Below are positions 47,093 to 58,948 of a stretch of 64,000 nt of DNA, piece after piece; within the stretch, counting starts at the first letter, position 1; each line of letters begins with the position of its first letter. The notes beneath the pieces are model-generated. The model made no database searches, was not told where the DNA came from, and saw only the letters and a program-made list of their open reading frames with translations. The position numbers and the translations under genes are program-made. This DNA is from Monoplex corrugatus (Eukaryota; Mollusca; Gastropoda; Littorinimorpha; Ranellidae), in NCBI GenBank assembly GCA_030674185.1, contig JAPXFY010000022.1, forward strand, positions 928,722-992,721, written 5' to 3'.

Positions 47093-47741
47093 TTTCTTGA
47101 TCAGTGTCAGCCTGGAATGGGGGAGGGGGGGGGAGTAGTTAGGAAGAATGCTTATGTGCTTCAGTCTAGGAAGTTCTTTTGTGGCCCATTCTGTGTGGGA
47201 GGGGTGGGGAGGGGGGAAGAAAGAGATAATGCTGCTGCTGCTGATGCTATACCAGGAAGTGAAAGTTATACAGTGTGATACAGTGAGTGCGATCATTGTG
47301 TGTAACACTAACAGCCTGTGGTTGATTTCTCAAAACTGTGTGCTGCAGGGGAAGGAGGGAAGGGAAGACAAGAGATGGTGGAAGAGAAAGAGTTGTTTAT
47401 CAAGAAATGTGTAACTGCAATGAAGCAGTGTCTGGTTTCTGATAACACTGTTTTTGAAACTCATTTGGACTAGATACATATATTAGAATAGTAAGACTTT
47501 TTTTTTGGTGAAGTACAGAGAACTGAAGGTGCTAGTTTCACATGAGCTGTCATGTTTCTTTATGTGTCATTTATAGTATATATTATACTCACTACATATT
47601 GGAATAGTAAGACTTTTTTGGGTGGGTCACAGAGAACTGAAGTTGTTAGTTTTACATGAGCTGTCACATTTTGCTATCATGTTTATATTTGTGTCTCAGG
47701 ATCCCAGCATGAACTGAACAAACCACTGTGTTTTTCTTCTT

Positions 47742-47878
47742 AACCCTTTAACTCCTGCAGCCTGTCTACCAGCACTCTGCATTGTCAACCATGCTAGCAA
47801 AGCAAAAACGTAATCCTTTGACTCCCTCACCTTGTCCACCAGTTTTTGCAGTTGGTTGATAGGGTGTCAAAGGGTTAA
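47742..47878. mobile_element. MITE-like element with terminal inverted repeats
   Basis: taaccctttaactcctgcag at the left and, inverted, gatagggtgtcaaagggtta at the right; 137 bp in all, with the internal agcaaagcaaaaacg motif shared by the other copies. Confidence 0.75.
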
Positions 47879-48111
47879 TCTATGCGTCTTTAGTCCCCGT
47901 GGAGATGCCGGGGGCTCTTTCAGTATAAATAGTATCCTCACCTTCTGGACATTCTGTGCTAGAAATGTCCTCTTTTCTGTCATTCTCTTTTTTTCTGCCA
48001 TACTCCTGTGGTTTCATTAATTTTTTCTATCATTTTCTGCTTTGCTGGTCCAGTGACCTGTATGTGTTCTATAAAGCTTCACATATTTTTTCTTAGGACT
48101 GACAGTTGGGT

Positions 48112-48455
48112 ATTTGTATTAAATGCATTTTTGGCTCAAAGGAAATGTGATGTGCAGAAGCAGTATTAAGTAATTTAGACCTGTTTTTATGTATGTGTTA
48201 GGGTCCTTAGTTATGTCTATATCTGTACTCAGGTTTCTTTTTTGAAATCTCCTGGTGATAAATTGGACGGAGTGGTCAAAGCCATGGGGGCATATCCTTA
48301 CATTATGTGCACAAATGCATTGATATGTGTTCTTTATTTTCTTTTCCAGGTAACTTTATTTCTCCAGTGAGGTATGGTGCACATTTTGAGACAGAAAGAG
48401 CCCTGATGTGGCTCTGCACAGTCGACTGGGATTTAAGCAACAACAATAACAATAT
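48112..48455 (-). mobile_element. dispersed short element, copy 3 (reverse orientation)
   Basis: Reverse complement of the 17614 element: gcatttttggctcaaaggaa, aattggacggagtggtcaaa, ccagtgaggtatggtgcaca, cctgatgtggctctgcacag, actgggatttaagcaacaac. It lies just upstream of the plus-strand gene. Confidence 0.85.
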
Positions 48456-49093
48456 GAGTCTTTATGTTTCAAAACCCTTGTGTGAATGAACTGAATGAAA
48501 ACAGTGTGTGGTTTTGTGAATTAATTGATGTATCTTTTTGTTTTGGGATCCATGTTTATAATAATAATTACAGTATTAATATGGCACCAAATCTGGATAA
48601 TTCTTATCAGAACGCAAGCATGCACCAGATATAATGTTTGCAATCGGTGCAACGTGGAAACAAGAGTAGTGACCTCCTCAGAGGACAAGAAGCCCAGTAC
48701 ATGTTTTGTTGTATTAATGTGTGAGTTTTACTTTTGAGTGAATTTTTTAAAAAAGATTTGCTTTTCACAACTTATTTGAATTCACTTAGTGTGTCTCTAT
48801 TGGTGTTTTACTGTTACTAGTGTTAGTGTTGCCTTGCTTTGTTGACTGAAGAAGGACAACTCACAGTTTATGATGTTGCCTGTGTGTGTTTGATTGTTAC
48901 AGACCATTGAACGAGTCCTCCATGCAGTTTGCTTGCAAACGGCCTAGTCAGTGAATGGAAGAATTTGTCTGTACCGGTGGATCAGGGAGAGAATGCAGGA
49001 CAAATTTCCAGGGCATTGAATCTAGGACAAAACCCAGGACAGATTTACAGGGCACTAAAGACAGAGCTGTCATGATTGTGACCTCTGCAGATC

Positions 49094-50749
49094 ATGATCA
49101 TGGCGATGTTAGCACTGTTGCCCACCTGCGCTATGGTGCTTTTGTCCGTCTGCCGAAGGCATGCCTGTCTTCTCTGTGTCCTGTCCTTGGTGTGTGGATC
49201 ACTCGCTGCGTCCACCTCTGACAATGTCACCAGGCAGGGGGATGTAACCAAGGCCAGCGGTTTCAAGAAGCTTGATGTCAATCTGTCTTCTGTGAAGAAC
49301 GTGTCAGACCATGATGGTGGCAAGTCCAGGACAAGCAGTCTGTTGCTGACTGCGATGTCTGCCGACAACTCGAGGCAGAACAGTCAGGGAGATGCAACGA
49401 CCCAAGCTGACACCAGTCCTGTCACGTTAGAATCCCGGTCAGCTAAGGGCGGTCAGAGTAACGCCTGGTACAGCACGGCGGGCTGGCTGCCCGCACGGGG
49501 AATCCAACCTGACCGCTCGGTCAACCTGGCGGTGCTGCCTATGCTGGCCTTTGCCTTCTTCGTGTTTGGTGTGTGCATCAAGTGCTACTCCTGGGTGCGT
49601 GACCAGGACCGCAACAAGGCGCGAGGCCAGCTGGACTTTGAGGATGATGATGATATCAACTACGGCATCATCACCGCCGGAGAGCAGGGATACAGGGAGG
49701 TGGACTTCCGCTCTGATTCTACCTCCATGTACGACACCGTCACTTCCTTTCGCTCCATTCGTCTTCCAGTCAACGACCACACGGTGACCTCCATCAAGTC
49801 TCTGCCCAACCAGCCGTACGAGACGTACCGCTCCATCATCCTGAAGAAAGCTGATGAAGGTGTGTATGACAGCGTGCATTCCTACAAGGCATTCCTGGAG
49901 AAGAGTATAGAAGTCAACGATGTAGACATAGAGGTAGAGTTGGTTAGTGACTATACCCCCCGCCCTCGCAGCAAGAGCTACGACCAGTGCCTGGAGAGAA
50001 CCACTCAGGATGCGGGCAGGTCCAGGAGAAGACGGATACGTCACCACTCGGGTGGTCGTGGCTTGGAGGGTAATGTGAAGACGCAGACAGAAAGGGAAAG
50101 ATTCCGAAGACACTCAGATAAATCTGCGCCTCTTGTGCCCCACCCTGAATCCATCCGAAGCAAAACATTCCACAGACGCAGCTCCCCCGCCATTCTGGAG
50201 CCTCTCCTGCAGGGTGCCGAGTTCAAAATTCCCTTGGAACAGTCGGAGGAAGAGGAGGAGGAGGAGGAGAGTGTTGCTGGCCTGCCCCAAAGCCCTCTGG
50301 ACAGGCAGTCCTCCAACTCTTCCTCTTCCACAGGTCGTTCCAGCAGCAGTTCCCGTCAGCGGAAAGAGTCTTCCCACAAACAGCGCAGAGGGAAACTGCG
50401 CCAAAAGCGAGCCTCCCAGGACCGTTTGGCCGAGCGAGCGGTCAAAGGGTCCAGTCACAGTAGCGGTCAATGCTCCGACGACAGTCCCCAGAGCTCGGCA
50501 TCGTCGCATGGCAGCAGCAGCTCCAACGACCTGGACTCGGACAGTGACGTGACAGACAGCGGCCTGGTGGTCGACCTGCAGTTCAAACCCGCCAAACAGA
50601 GCTGCTTCAAGAACACCGCCAGCAGGGATACATCAAGGTCGCAGTCCCCCCGTGACCTTGAGGAGGGCAGCAAAAACTTGTCGCGCAAAGTTCACCGCTT
50701 CAAAGTAAGCTTTGTAGACGACGCAACATTGTCGGCAGCTTCTGACTAG
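49094..50749 (+). CDS. unrecognised single-pass type I membrane protein (551 aa, single coding exon)
   Basis: I do not recognise a named family. Residues 1-39 look like a signal peptide (MLALLPTCAMVLLS, then LLCVLSLVCGSLAA). The extracellular part (40-142) is short, Ser/Thr-rich, with N-glycosylation sequons at N44, N63 and N69. One membrane span at about 143-162 (VNLAVLPMLAFAFFVFGVCI) is followed by a basic stop-transfer (KCYSWVRDQDRNKARG). The ~390-residue cytoplasmic tail has an acidic patch (DFEDDDD), evenly spaced tyrosine motifs (YGII, YDTV, YETY, YDSV), a basic RSRRRRIRHH cluster, an eight-Glu run and long Ser-rich stretches, and ends KVSFVDDATLSAASD. An in-frame TGA lies 15 bases before the first ATG (49094); M3 and M5 are alternative starts. 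GC-rich, codon-like composition against AT-rich flanks supports a real gene. A possible acceptor (gattgttacag) at about 48901 suggests a spliced 5'UTR; a possible AATAAA is at 51712. Confidence 0.85.
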   Translation: MIMAMLALLPTCAMVLLSVCRRHACLLCVLSLVCGSLAASTSDNVTRQGDVTKASGFKKLDVNLSSVKNVSDHDGGKSRTSSLLLTAMSADNSRQNSQGDATTQADTSPVTLESRSAKGGQSNAWYSTAGWLPARGIQPDRSVNLAVLPMLAFAFFVFGVCIKCYSWVRDQDRNKARGQLDFEDDDDINYGIITAGEQGYREVDFRSDSTSMYDTVTSFRSIRLPVNDHTVTSIKSLPNQPYETYRSIILKKADEGVYDSVHSYKAFLEKSIEVNDVDIEVELVSDYTPRPRSKSYDQCLERTTQDAGRSRRRRIRHHSGGRGLEGNVKTQTERERFRRHSDKSAPLVPHPESIRSKTFHRRSSPAILEPLLQGAEFKIPLEQSEEEEEEEESVAGLPQSPLDRQSSNSSSSTGRSSSSSRQRKESSHKQRRGKLRQKRASQDRLAERAVKGSSHSSGQCSDDSPQSSASSHGSSSSNDLDSDSDVTDSGLVVDLQFKPAKQSCFKNTASRDTSRSQSPRDLEEGSKNLSRKVHRFKVSFVDDATLSAASD

Positions 50750-51540
50750 GTGTCGGTGGGTTGTTTGAGTGGTGTTTAATAATTGTGGACTTGTTGAGAG
50801 TGTGATCTGTGGTTGGTAATAGGTTCCTTGTGGATCATCATTGACTGGTGTGTGTGTGTGATGGTAGGTTCCTTGTGGATCGTCATTGACTGGTGTGTGT
50901 GTGTGATGGTAGGTTCCTTGTGGGTCACTCATGACTGGTGTACGTGGATGAAAGGCTGATGAACATGATCGAGTAATGATATAGTGAACATTTATGTTTC
51001 ATGGATACTCCTGGGGATAAATTGTTTCATGACTCTCACTGCCAGTATCATGCAGACTTTATGAAGTATGAAGGAAATTTACATCTTTTGGGAGAAAGAA
51101 TGACTCATTCCTCATTATGGTTTACATCAAATCACATAGTCATGGTTGTTTAGATCTTAACATTGTCAAATTAACATATATATAGACTCCCTCAAATATT
51201 GGCATAATTAAACAAATGTCATCACTGATATTGTAACACAAACGTTTTAAACATCTCAGGAAATTCCATGCTGTTATGCTGTTATGATATGTTCTCATCA
51301 AATGTTTAAATAGATTTAAATTAGTCATCATGTGAGTCATAATTTCTCAGCCAAATGATATTGCACGCATAGTTAACATTAATTATCTAAATGCCATCAT
51401 TACCGTTATAATTACTATAAATGTTACGTTCTTGCCGAATTCTAAAAATTTGAGTAGCATGTGTAGAAATTATTTCATCAGATAGTGAGGTACAGTTTTT
51501 TGGTCAGAAATATACCCCGGGTAGATAAAATTATCCCACC
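50750..51540 (+). other. 3' flank and probable 3'UTR
   Basis: Three ~48-bp degenerate copies at 50819-50945 (taggttccttgtggatcatc, attgactggtgtgtgtgtg). No coding potential. Confidence 0.45.
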
Positions 51541-52320
51541 GACATTATTTGTGTACGAACACTAACACCAACCATCACCACAACACTTACATTCTCTCTT
51601 ATCATGATCGCAGACTTGGTTGAAATTGTCTCACCAAAGACCACAGTGGGTTTCTAACAGGATCATACAGATACCACAATGGATATATATCTGAAAGAAT
51701 CACGATACTACAATAAATGTATGTGGAATATTTATCTCAATGTTAACAGTAAAATAATCACATCGAGGACCAGAGTAGATCTATGATGTGTCGGAAAGGA
51801 TTCCACAAGATACCACAGTGGATATCTAAAAGAATTACACTCAGTACCACAGTGAATGAATGTGGACTATTTATCTCAACGTTAATGGTGAAATTATCTC
51901 ACCATGGACATCAGTGGATATATATATATATATATCTAAAAGGGATCACACAAGATACCATTGTGGATATATACTAAAACAGTAAAAGAATCACACACAA
52001 CAGCTCAGTGGATATGAAATAATCGTACAAGATATCACAGTGAATGTATGTGAAATATTCATCTCAACGTTAACAGTGAAATTGTCTCACCAAAAAGCAT
52101 GGTAAATAACTAAAAGGATCGAGCAAGATACCACTGTGGATATAGATCGAAAAGAATCACACACAATACCTCATTGGATATTTTAAGGAATCATACAAGA
52201 TTCTCTGTGAATATATGTGGGACATTTATCTCAATGTGAACAGTCAACTTATCTCACCAAGTTAACAGTAAAATTATCCCACCAAGGACCATGGTGGATA
52301 TGTATCTAGACTGCATAACT
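51541..52320. repeat. degenerate long-unit repeat region
   Basis: Loosely repeated ~130-bp blocks with tggatatatatctaaaagaa, catttatctcaatgttaaca and tctcaccaaggacca. It is too diverged to fix unit boundaries. No gene is seen. Confidence 0.5.
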
Positions 52321-53645
52321 GTGGAATATTTAGCTAAATTTTAACAGTGAAATTTTATCTCACCAAAATTGCTGTTAGATTGTAACAGCTAAATTTTAAC
52401 AGTGAAATTATTTCACTAGAATAGCTGTTAGATTGTAACAGCTAAGTTTTAACAGTGGAATTATCTCACCAGAATTGCTGTTAGATTGTAACAGCTAAAC
52501 TTTACCCCTTTGACTCCTGCACCCTATCCAACAACTGCAGAAACTTAACCCTTTGACTCCTGTGGGAAGCTGGTGGATAGGGTGAGGGAAAGGGTTTTAA
52601 AATTTTTGCTTTGCTAGCATGGTTGGCAGTGCAGGATGATGGTGGACGGAGTGCAGGAGTTAAAGGGTTAACAGTGAAATTATCTCACCAGAATCGCTGT
52701 TAGATTGTAACAGCTCAATTTTAACAGTGAACTTATCTTATTAGAATCGCTGTTTGATTGTAACAGCTAAATTTTAACAGTGAACTTATCTTACTAGAAT
52801 CGCTGTTAGATTGTAACAGCTAAATTTTAACAGTTAACTTATCTTACTAGAATGGCTGTTAGATTGTAACAGCTAAATTTTAACAGTGATCTTATCTTAT
52901 TAGAATTGCTGTTAGATTGTAACAGCTAAATTTAACAGTGAAATTATCTCACCATAATTGCTGTTAGATTGTAACAGGTAAATTTTAAACAGTGAAATTA
53001 TCTCACTAGAATTGTTGTTAGATTGTAACAGGTAAATTTTAACAGTCAACCAGAATTGTTGTTAGATTGTAACAGGTAAATTTTAACAGTGAACCAGAAT
53101 TGTTGTTAGTTTGTAAATGCTAAATTTTAACAGTGAAATTATCTCGCTAGAATTGCTGTTATATTGTAACGGCTAAAATTTAACAGTGAAATTATCTCAC
53201 TCGAATTGTTGTTAGATTGTAACAGCTAAATTTTGACAGTGAAATTGTCTCACCAGAATTGCTGTTAGATTGTAACAGGTAAATTTTTACAGTGAAATTA
53301 TCTCATTAGACTTGCTGTTAGATTGTAACAGTAAATTTTAAACAGTGAAATTATCTCACTAGAATTGTTGTTAGATTGTAACAGCTGAATTTAACAGTGA
53401 AATTATCTCACCATAATTGCTGTTATATTGTAACGGCTAAATTTTAACAGTGAATTTATCTCACTAGACTTGTTGTTAGATTGTAACAGCTGAATTTAAC
53501 AGTGAAATTATCTCACCAGAATTGCTGTTAGATTGTAACGGCTAAAATTTAACAGTGAAATTATCTCACTAGAATTGTTGTTAGATTGTAACAGCTAAAT
53601 CTTAACAGTGAAATTTTCTCACAAGGCTTGCTGTTAGATTGTAAC
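52321..53645. repeat. ~54-bp minisatellite, split by a MITE
   Basis: About 22 copies of a unit around gaaattatctcaccagaatt, gctgttagattgtaacagct, aaattttaacagt. The element at 52502-52670 interrupts it. Confidence 0.92.
52502..52670. mobile_element. MITE-like element inserted in the 54-bp array
   Basis: Left tacccctttgactcctgcac and right, inverted, gtgcaggagttaaagggtta. The centre carries further inverted copies of the same motifs. Array units resume on both sides. Confidence 0.75.
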
Positions 53646-53789
53646 CTACCTGGCTGAAAGAGTGAAAGCGGTGCATTGGTAGAGTGAGACATTGGGCAAC
53701 GTTGCCAAAATCATCTGGCCCAACTTCTGGACTTCTCTAAGAAACATGTACATAAACTGATAAAGTCTCCATTTGACAGTGAGGGGTTT

Positions 53790-54480
53790 GACTGTGTCAC
53801 AAGTACAGTCATGTACAGTGTACACTCATGAGTTGTCATGTCACTTGTACAGTCATATATACATTGTACGCTCTTGAGTTGTCACATCAATTGTACAGTC
53901 ATATACAGTGTACATTTATGGGGTTGTCATATCACTTGTGCAGTCATATATATATATATATACATTGTACACTCAAGGATTGTCAGGTCACTTGCACAGT
54001 CATGTACATTGTACACTCATGGAATCATGCCACTTTTATAGTTGTATATATATATATATGCATTGTACACCCATGGATTGCCATGTTATTTTGTACTGTC
54101 AAGTACACTGTACACTCATTGGGGTCATGTCACTTGTACAGTCATGTACATGGCACACTCACAGGAGTTGTCATGTCACGTGTAGTTGTACACTCATGTC
54201 CATTGTACACTCATGGAAGTCATGTCACTTGTACAGTCATATACATTGTACACTCATTGGGGTCATGTCAGTTGTACAGTCATATACATTGTACACTCAT
54301 GGAAGTCATGTCACTTGTACAGTCATATAGGCCTACATTGTACACTCATTGGGGTCATCATGTCACTTGTACAGTCATGTCCATTGTACACTCATGGAAG
54401 TCATGTCACTTGTACAGTCATGTCCATTGTACACTCATGGCATCATATCAGTTGTACAGTCATATATTGTACAGTCAATT
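53790..54480. repeat. ~60-bp minisatellite
   Basis: About twelve copies of tcatgtcacttgtacagtca, tatacattgtacactcatgg with variable tata runs. Open frames through it are artefacts. Confidence 0.92.
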
Positions 54481-54760
54481 TCATTGTAAGTTTAGACTCA
54501 GCTTGATCATTTGTGTTGTTGTAAACACTGTGAGTGTCACAGATATATATTTGAGATTTGAGAAGATCAAACGAATCATTAAAATGCCATCTGTGAATAT
54601 TGATTAATGAGTCTTGTTTTTATTTCTCATTATCTCTGTCTGAATTGTTTTGATTTGTTGTTATTTTGTTGTCTTTTGTTTTGTTAATATTTGCTAGTTG
54701 TAAGTGTAGTTGTTTTCTCTTTCATTCTGCAGCTGCTGTCGTTTGGTATGATGATGTAAG

Positions 54761-54762
<2 letters not shown>

Positions 54763-54825
<63 letters not shown>
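54763..54825. repeat. (GT)n microsatellite
   Basis: About 60 bp of pure GT. Confidence 0.97.
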
Positions 54826-54828
<3 letters not shown>

Positions 54829-55111
54829 CATGTATGTGTCTGTGTGAGTGAGAGGTGCACATGCTTTTGATATATAACTAAATCACAATGTTGATAATGT
54901 ATTCATTAATGTACATATAGGGTATGATGATATTGGTTGAAAGCATATATATATATATGTATACACATCATTTTATGTGAAAAAAAAAGTGAACAAAGCG
55001 AGAAAAAAACACCTGAGTGCTGCATGGGATTCAGACCACCAATGCCTCACCTCACGGGAACAGTCACCTCCCAGCTCCAGACACCACATAGCAGCCATGT
55101 CACCAAGCAAA

Positions 55112-55157
55112 TGGGGGGGGGGGGGGGGGGGGGGGGAGTACGGGGGGGGGGGGGGGG
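55112..55157. repeat. two long G runs
   Basis: G runs of about 24 and 16 bases separated by agtac. The surroundings (54830-55270) show no other feature. Confidence 0.9.
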
Positions 55158-55274
55158 CTGTCCATGCGCTGTATGACTGATTTGGAATGTTGGTAAGATA
55201 CATTAATGTACATATAAAACAAACATACTTTCAGTTTGTATTGTGTAAAAAAAATAACATCTCAAACTCAGTGA

Positions 55275-56365
55275 AAACCTTTATTAAAGAAAGTTTATAG
55301 ACTGTTACCTGTGTTGACAGTCTGATGCTGATAACCACCTGTACAAATAGATCTATAAAGAAAGTTTATAGACTGTTACCTGTGTTGACAGTCTGATGCT
55401 GATAACCACCTGTACAAATAGATCTATAAAGAAAGTTTATAGACTAACCAGTGTTGACAGTCTGATGCTGATAACCACCTGTACAAATAGATCTATAAAG
55501 AAAGTTTATAGACTGTTACCAGTGTTGACAGTCTGATGCTGATAACCACCTGTACAAATAGATCTATAAAGAAAGTTTATAGACTGTTACCTGTGTTGAC
55601 AGTCTGATGCTGATAACCACCTGTACAAATAGATCTATAAAGAAAGTTTATAGACTAACCAGTGTTGACAGTCTGATGCTGATAACCACCTGTACAAATA
55701 GATCTATAAAGAAAGTTTATAGACTGTTACCTGTGTTGACAGTCTGATGCTGATAACCACCTGTACAAATAGATCTATAAAGAAAGTTTATAGACTGTTA
55801 CCAGTGTTGACAGTCTGATGCTGATAACCACCTGTACAAATAGATCTATAAAGAAAGTTTATAGACTGTTACCAGTGTTGACAGTCTGATGCTGATAACC
55901 ACCTGTACAAATAGATCTATAAAGAAAGTTTATAGACTGTTATCTGTGTTGACAGTCTGATGCTGATAACCACCTGTACACATAGATCTATAAAGAAATT
56001 TTATAGACTGTTACCTGTGTTGACAGTCTGATGCTGATAACCACCTGTACAAATAGATCTATAAAGAAAGTTTATAGACTAACCAGTGTTGACAGTCTGA
56101 TGCTGATAACCACCTGTACAAATAGATCTATAAAGAAAGTTTATAGACTTACCAGTGTTGACAGTCTGATGCTGATAACCACCTGTACAAATAGATCTAT
56201 AAAGAAAGTTTATAGACTGTTACCAGTGTTGACAGTCTGATGCTGATAACCAACTGTACAAATAGATCTATAAAGAAAGTTTATAGACTAACCAGTGTTG
56301 ACAGTCTGATGCTGATAACCACCTGTACAAATAGATCTATAAAGAAAGTTTATAGACTAACCAGT
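55275..56365. repeat. 70-bp satellite, subfamily A
   Basis: About sixteen copies of a unit around gtgttgacagtctgatgctg, ataaccacctgtacaaatag, atctataaagaaagtttata, with ctgttacc or ctaacc endings. It aligns base by base with the 72-bp unit at 58300-62880, so both are one family. Confidence 0.95.
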
Positions 56366-58310
56366 GTTGCAAAGTCAAAACAAGATCAAGATTGAGGCAG
56401 CTGAAATATAGTTTCTAAGAAGACTGTTGAGAATTCCATGGACAGCAAAGTAAATGAACGTCAGTCTTTAAAGAAGCAAACACAGAAACAACATTTATGA
56501 GGAAGATGAGGCAAAGACAAGTGACATTTATAGGACATTTTATAAGGCAAGGGAATTTTTGAACATCTGGTCACAACAGGAAAGCTAGAGGGAAAAAGAG
56601 CACCAGGTAAACCTAGGGAGAAAATTATTGACAGTTTTGCCAAGTGGATGAGGAGAGAAAGGGAAGGACAGTTTTGTAGAGTGGGTGAGGACAGAAAGGG
56701 AATGACAGTTTTGCCAAGTGGATGAGGACAGAAAGGGAATGACAGTTTTGTAGAGTGGGTGAGGACAGAAAGGGAATGACAGTTTTGCCAAGTGGATGAG
56801 GACAGAAAGGGAATGACAGTTTTGTAGAGTGGGTGAGGACAGAAAGGGAATGACAGTTTTGTAGAGTGGGTGAGGACAGAAAGGGAATGACAGTTTTGTA
56901 GAGTGGATGAGGACAGAAAAGGAATGACAGTTTTGTAGAGTGGATGAGGACAGAAAGGGAATGACAGTTTTGTAGAGTGGATGAGGACAGAAAGGGAATG
57001 ACAGTTTTGTAGAGTGGGTGAGGACAGAAAAGGAATGACAGTTTTGTAGAGTGGATGAGGACAGAAAGGGAATGACAGTTTTGTAGAGTGGATGAGGACA
57101 GAAAGGGAATGACAGTTTTGTAGAGTGGGTGAGGACAGAAAAGGAATGACAGTTTTGTAGAGTGGGTGAGGACAGAAAGGGAATGACAGTTTTGTAGAGT
57201 GGATGAGGACAGAAAGGGAATGACAGTTTTGTAGAGTGGATGAGGACAGAAAGGGAATGACAGTTTTGTAGAGTGGGTGAGGACAGAAGGGAATGACAGT
57301 TTTGTAGAGTGGATGAGGACAGAAAGGGAATGACAGTTTTGTAGAGTGGGTGAGGACAGAAAGGGAATGACAGTTTTGTAGAGTGGATGAGGACAGAAAG
57401 GGAATGACAGTTTTGTAGAGTGGATGAGGACAGAAAGGGAATGACAGTTTTGTAGAGTGGATGAGGACAGAAAGGGAATGACAGTTTTGTAGAGTGGGTG
57501 AGGACAGAAAGGGAATGACAGTTTTGTAGAGTGGATGAGGACAGAAAAGGAATGACAGTTTTGTAGAGTGGATGAGGACAGAAAAGGAATGACAGTTTTG
57601 TAGAGTGGATGAGGACAGAAAGGGAATGACAGTTTTGTAGAGTGGGTGAGGACAGAAAGGGAATGACAGTTTTGTAGAGTGGATGAGGACAGAAAGGGAA
57701 TGACAGTTTTGTAGAGTGTATGAGGACAGAAAGGGAATGACAGTTTTGTAGAGTGGATGAGGACAGAAAGGGAATGACAGTTTTGTAGAGTGGGTGAGGA
57801 CAGAAAGGGAATGACAGTTTTGTAGAGTGGATGAGGACAGAAAGGGAATGACAGTTTTGTAGAGTGGATGAGGACAGAAAAGGAATGACAGTTTTGTAGA
57901 GTGGATGAGGACAGAAAGGGAATGACAGTTTTGTAGAGTGGGTGAGGACAGAAAGGGAATGACAGTTTTGTAGAGTGGATGAGGACAGAAAGGGAATGAC
58001 AGTTTTGTAGAGTGTATGAGGACAGAAAGGGAATGACAGTTTTGTAGAGTGGATGAGGACAGAAAGGGAATGACAGTTTTGTAGAGTGGGTGAGGACAGA
58101 AAGGGAATGACAGTTTTGTAGAGTGGATGAGGACAGAAAGGGAATGACAGTTTTGTAGAGTGTATGAGGACAGAAAGGGAATGACAGTTTTGCCAAGTGG
58201 ATGAGGGAGAAAGGTAGGAGGTATGCTTGCAGTGACAAAGATAGATTGTTATAGAGGGTCATGATCACCACACTATGCAGCATGGCACATGATGATGATG
58301 ATAACCAGTG
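56366..58310 (+). mobile_element. LINE 3' fragment with internal tandem expansion
   Basis: Broken RT C-terminus (QSKQDQD..., EYLVTTGKLEGKRAPGKPR) leads into KIIDSFAKWMR at 56618-56650. The codons for this segment are then repeated in tandem for 1.6 kb, and the ORF end resumes at 58205 with RRYACSDKDRLL, MITTLCSMAH and a (GAT)n tail. The 41688-42115 copy shows the unexpanded arrangement. Confidence 0.8.
56637..58205 (+). repeat. 38-bp minisatellite inside the LINE
   Basis: About 41 copies of gaatgacagttttgtagagt, ggatgaggacagaaaggg, with gggtgagg, gtatgagg and aaaagg variants. The outermost units retain the parental tttgccaagtgg. All minus-strand frames happen to stay open, which explains the 552-codon frame there. 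Confidence 0.96.
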
Positions 58311-58783
58311 TTACCATTCTGATATTGACAATCATATCTACAGATGGACCTACTGGAGTAAGTTTGTATACTGTAACCAGTGTTGCCATTCTGATACTGA
58401 CAACCATGTCTACAGATGGACCTACTGTAGTAAATGTGTATACTGTAACCAGTGTTGCCATTCTGATATTGACAACTATGTCTACAGATGGACCTACTGT
58501 AGTAAGTGTGTATACTGTAACCAGTGTTGCCATTCTGATACTGACAACCATGTCTACAGATGGACCTACTGTAGTAAGTGTGTATACTGTAACCAGTGTT
58601 GCCATTCTGATATTGACAACCATGTCTACATATAAACCTACTGTAGTAAGTTTGTATACTGTAACCAGTGTTGCCATTCTGATACTGACAACCATGTCTA
58701 CAGGTAAACCTACTATAGTAAGTGTGTTTACTGTAACCAGTGTTGCCATTCTGATACTGACAACCATGTCTACAGATGGACCT
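58300..58783. repeat. 72-bp satellite, subfamily B, left block
   Basis: Seven units around accagtgttgccattctgat, actgacaaccatgtctacag, atggacctactgtagtaagt. Cut by the LINE at 58784 within the atggacct motif. Confidence 0.95.
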
Positions 58784-58911
58784 AATAATAATAATAATTA
58801 CAATATTTATATAGCGCAAAATCTTGATAAAATCAAATCTAAGCGCTGAAGCAGACACACACGCAAGCACGCACGCACGCACGCACGCACACACACGCAC
58901 GCGCACACACA

Positions 58912-58948
<37 letters not shown>

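Noticed and set aside
56625..58283. 552-codon minus-strand frame (SFPFCPHPLYKTVIPFL-type repeats)
   Set aside because: The 38-bp unit has no stop on the minus strand, so the frame stays open by chance. The plus strand shows the true origin, a LINE ORF segment.
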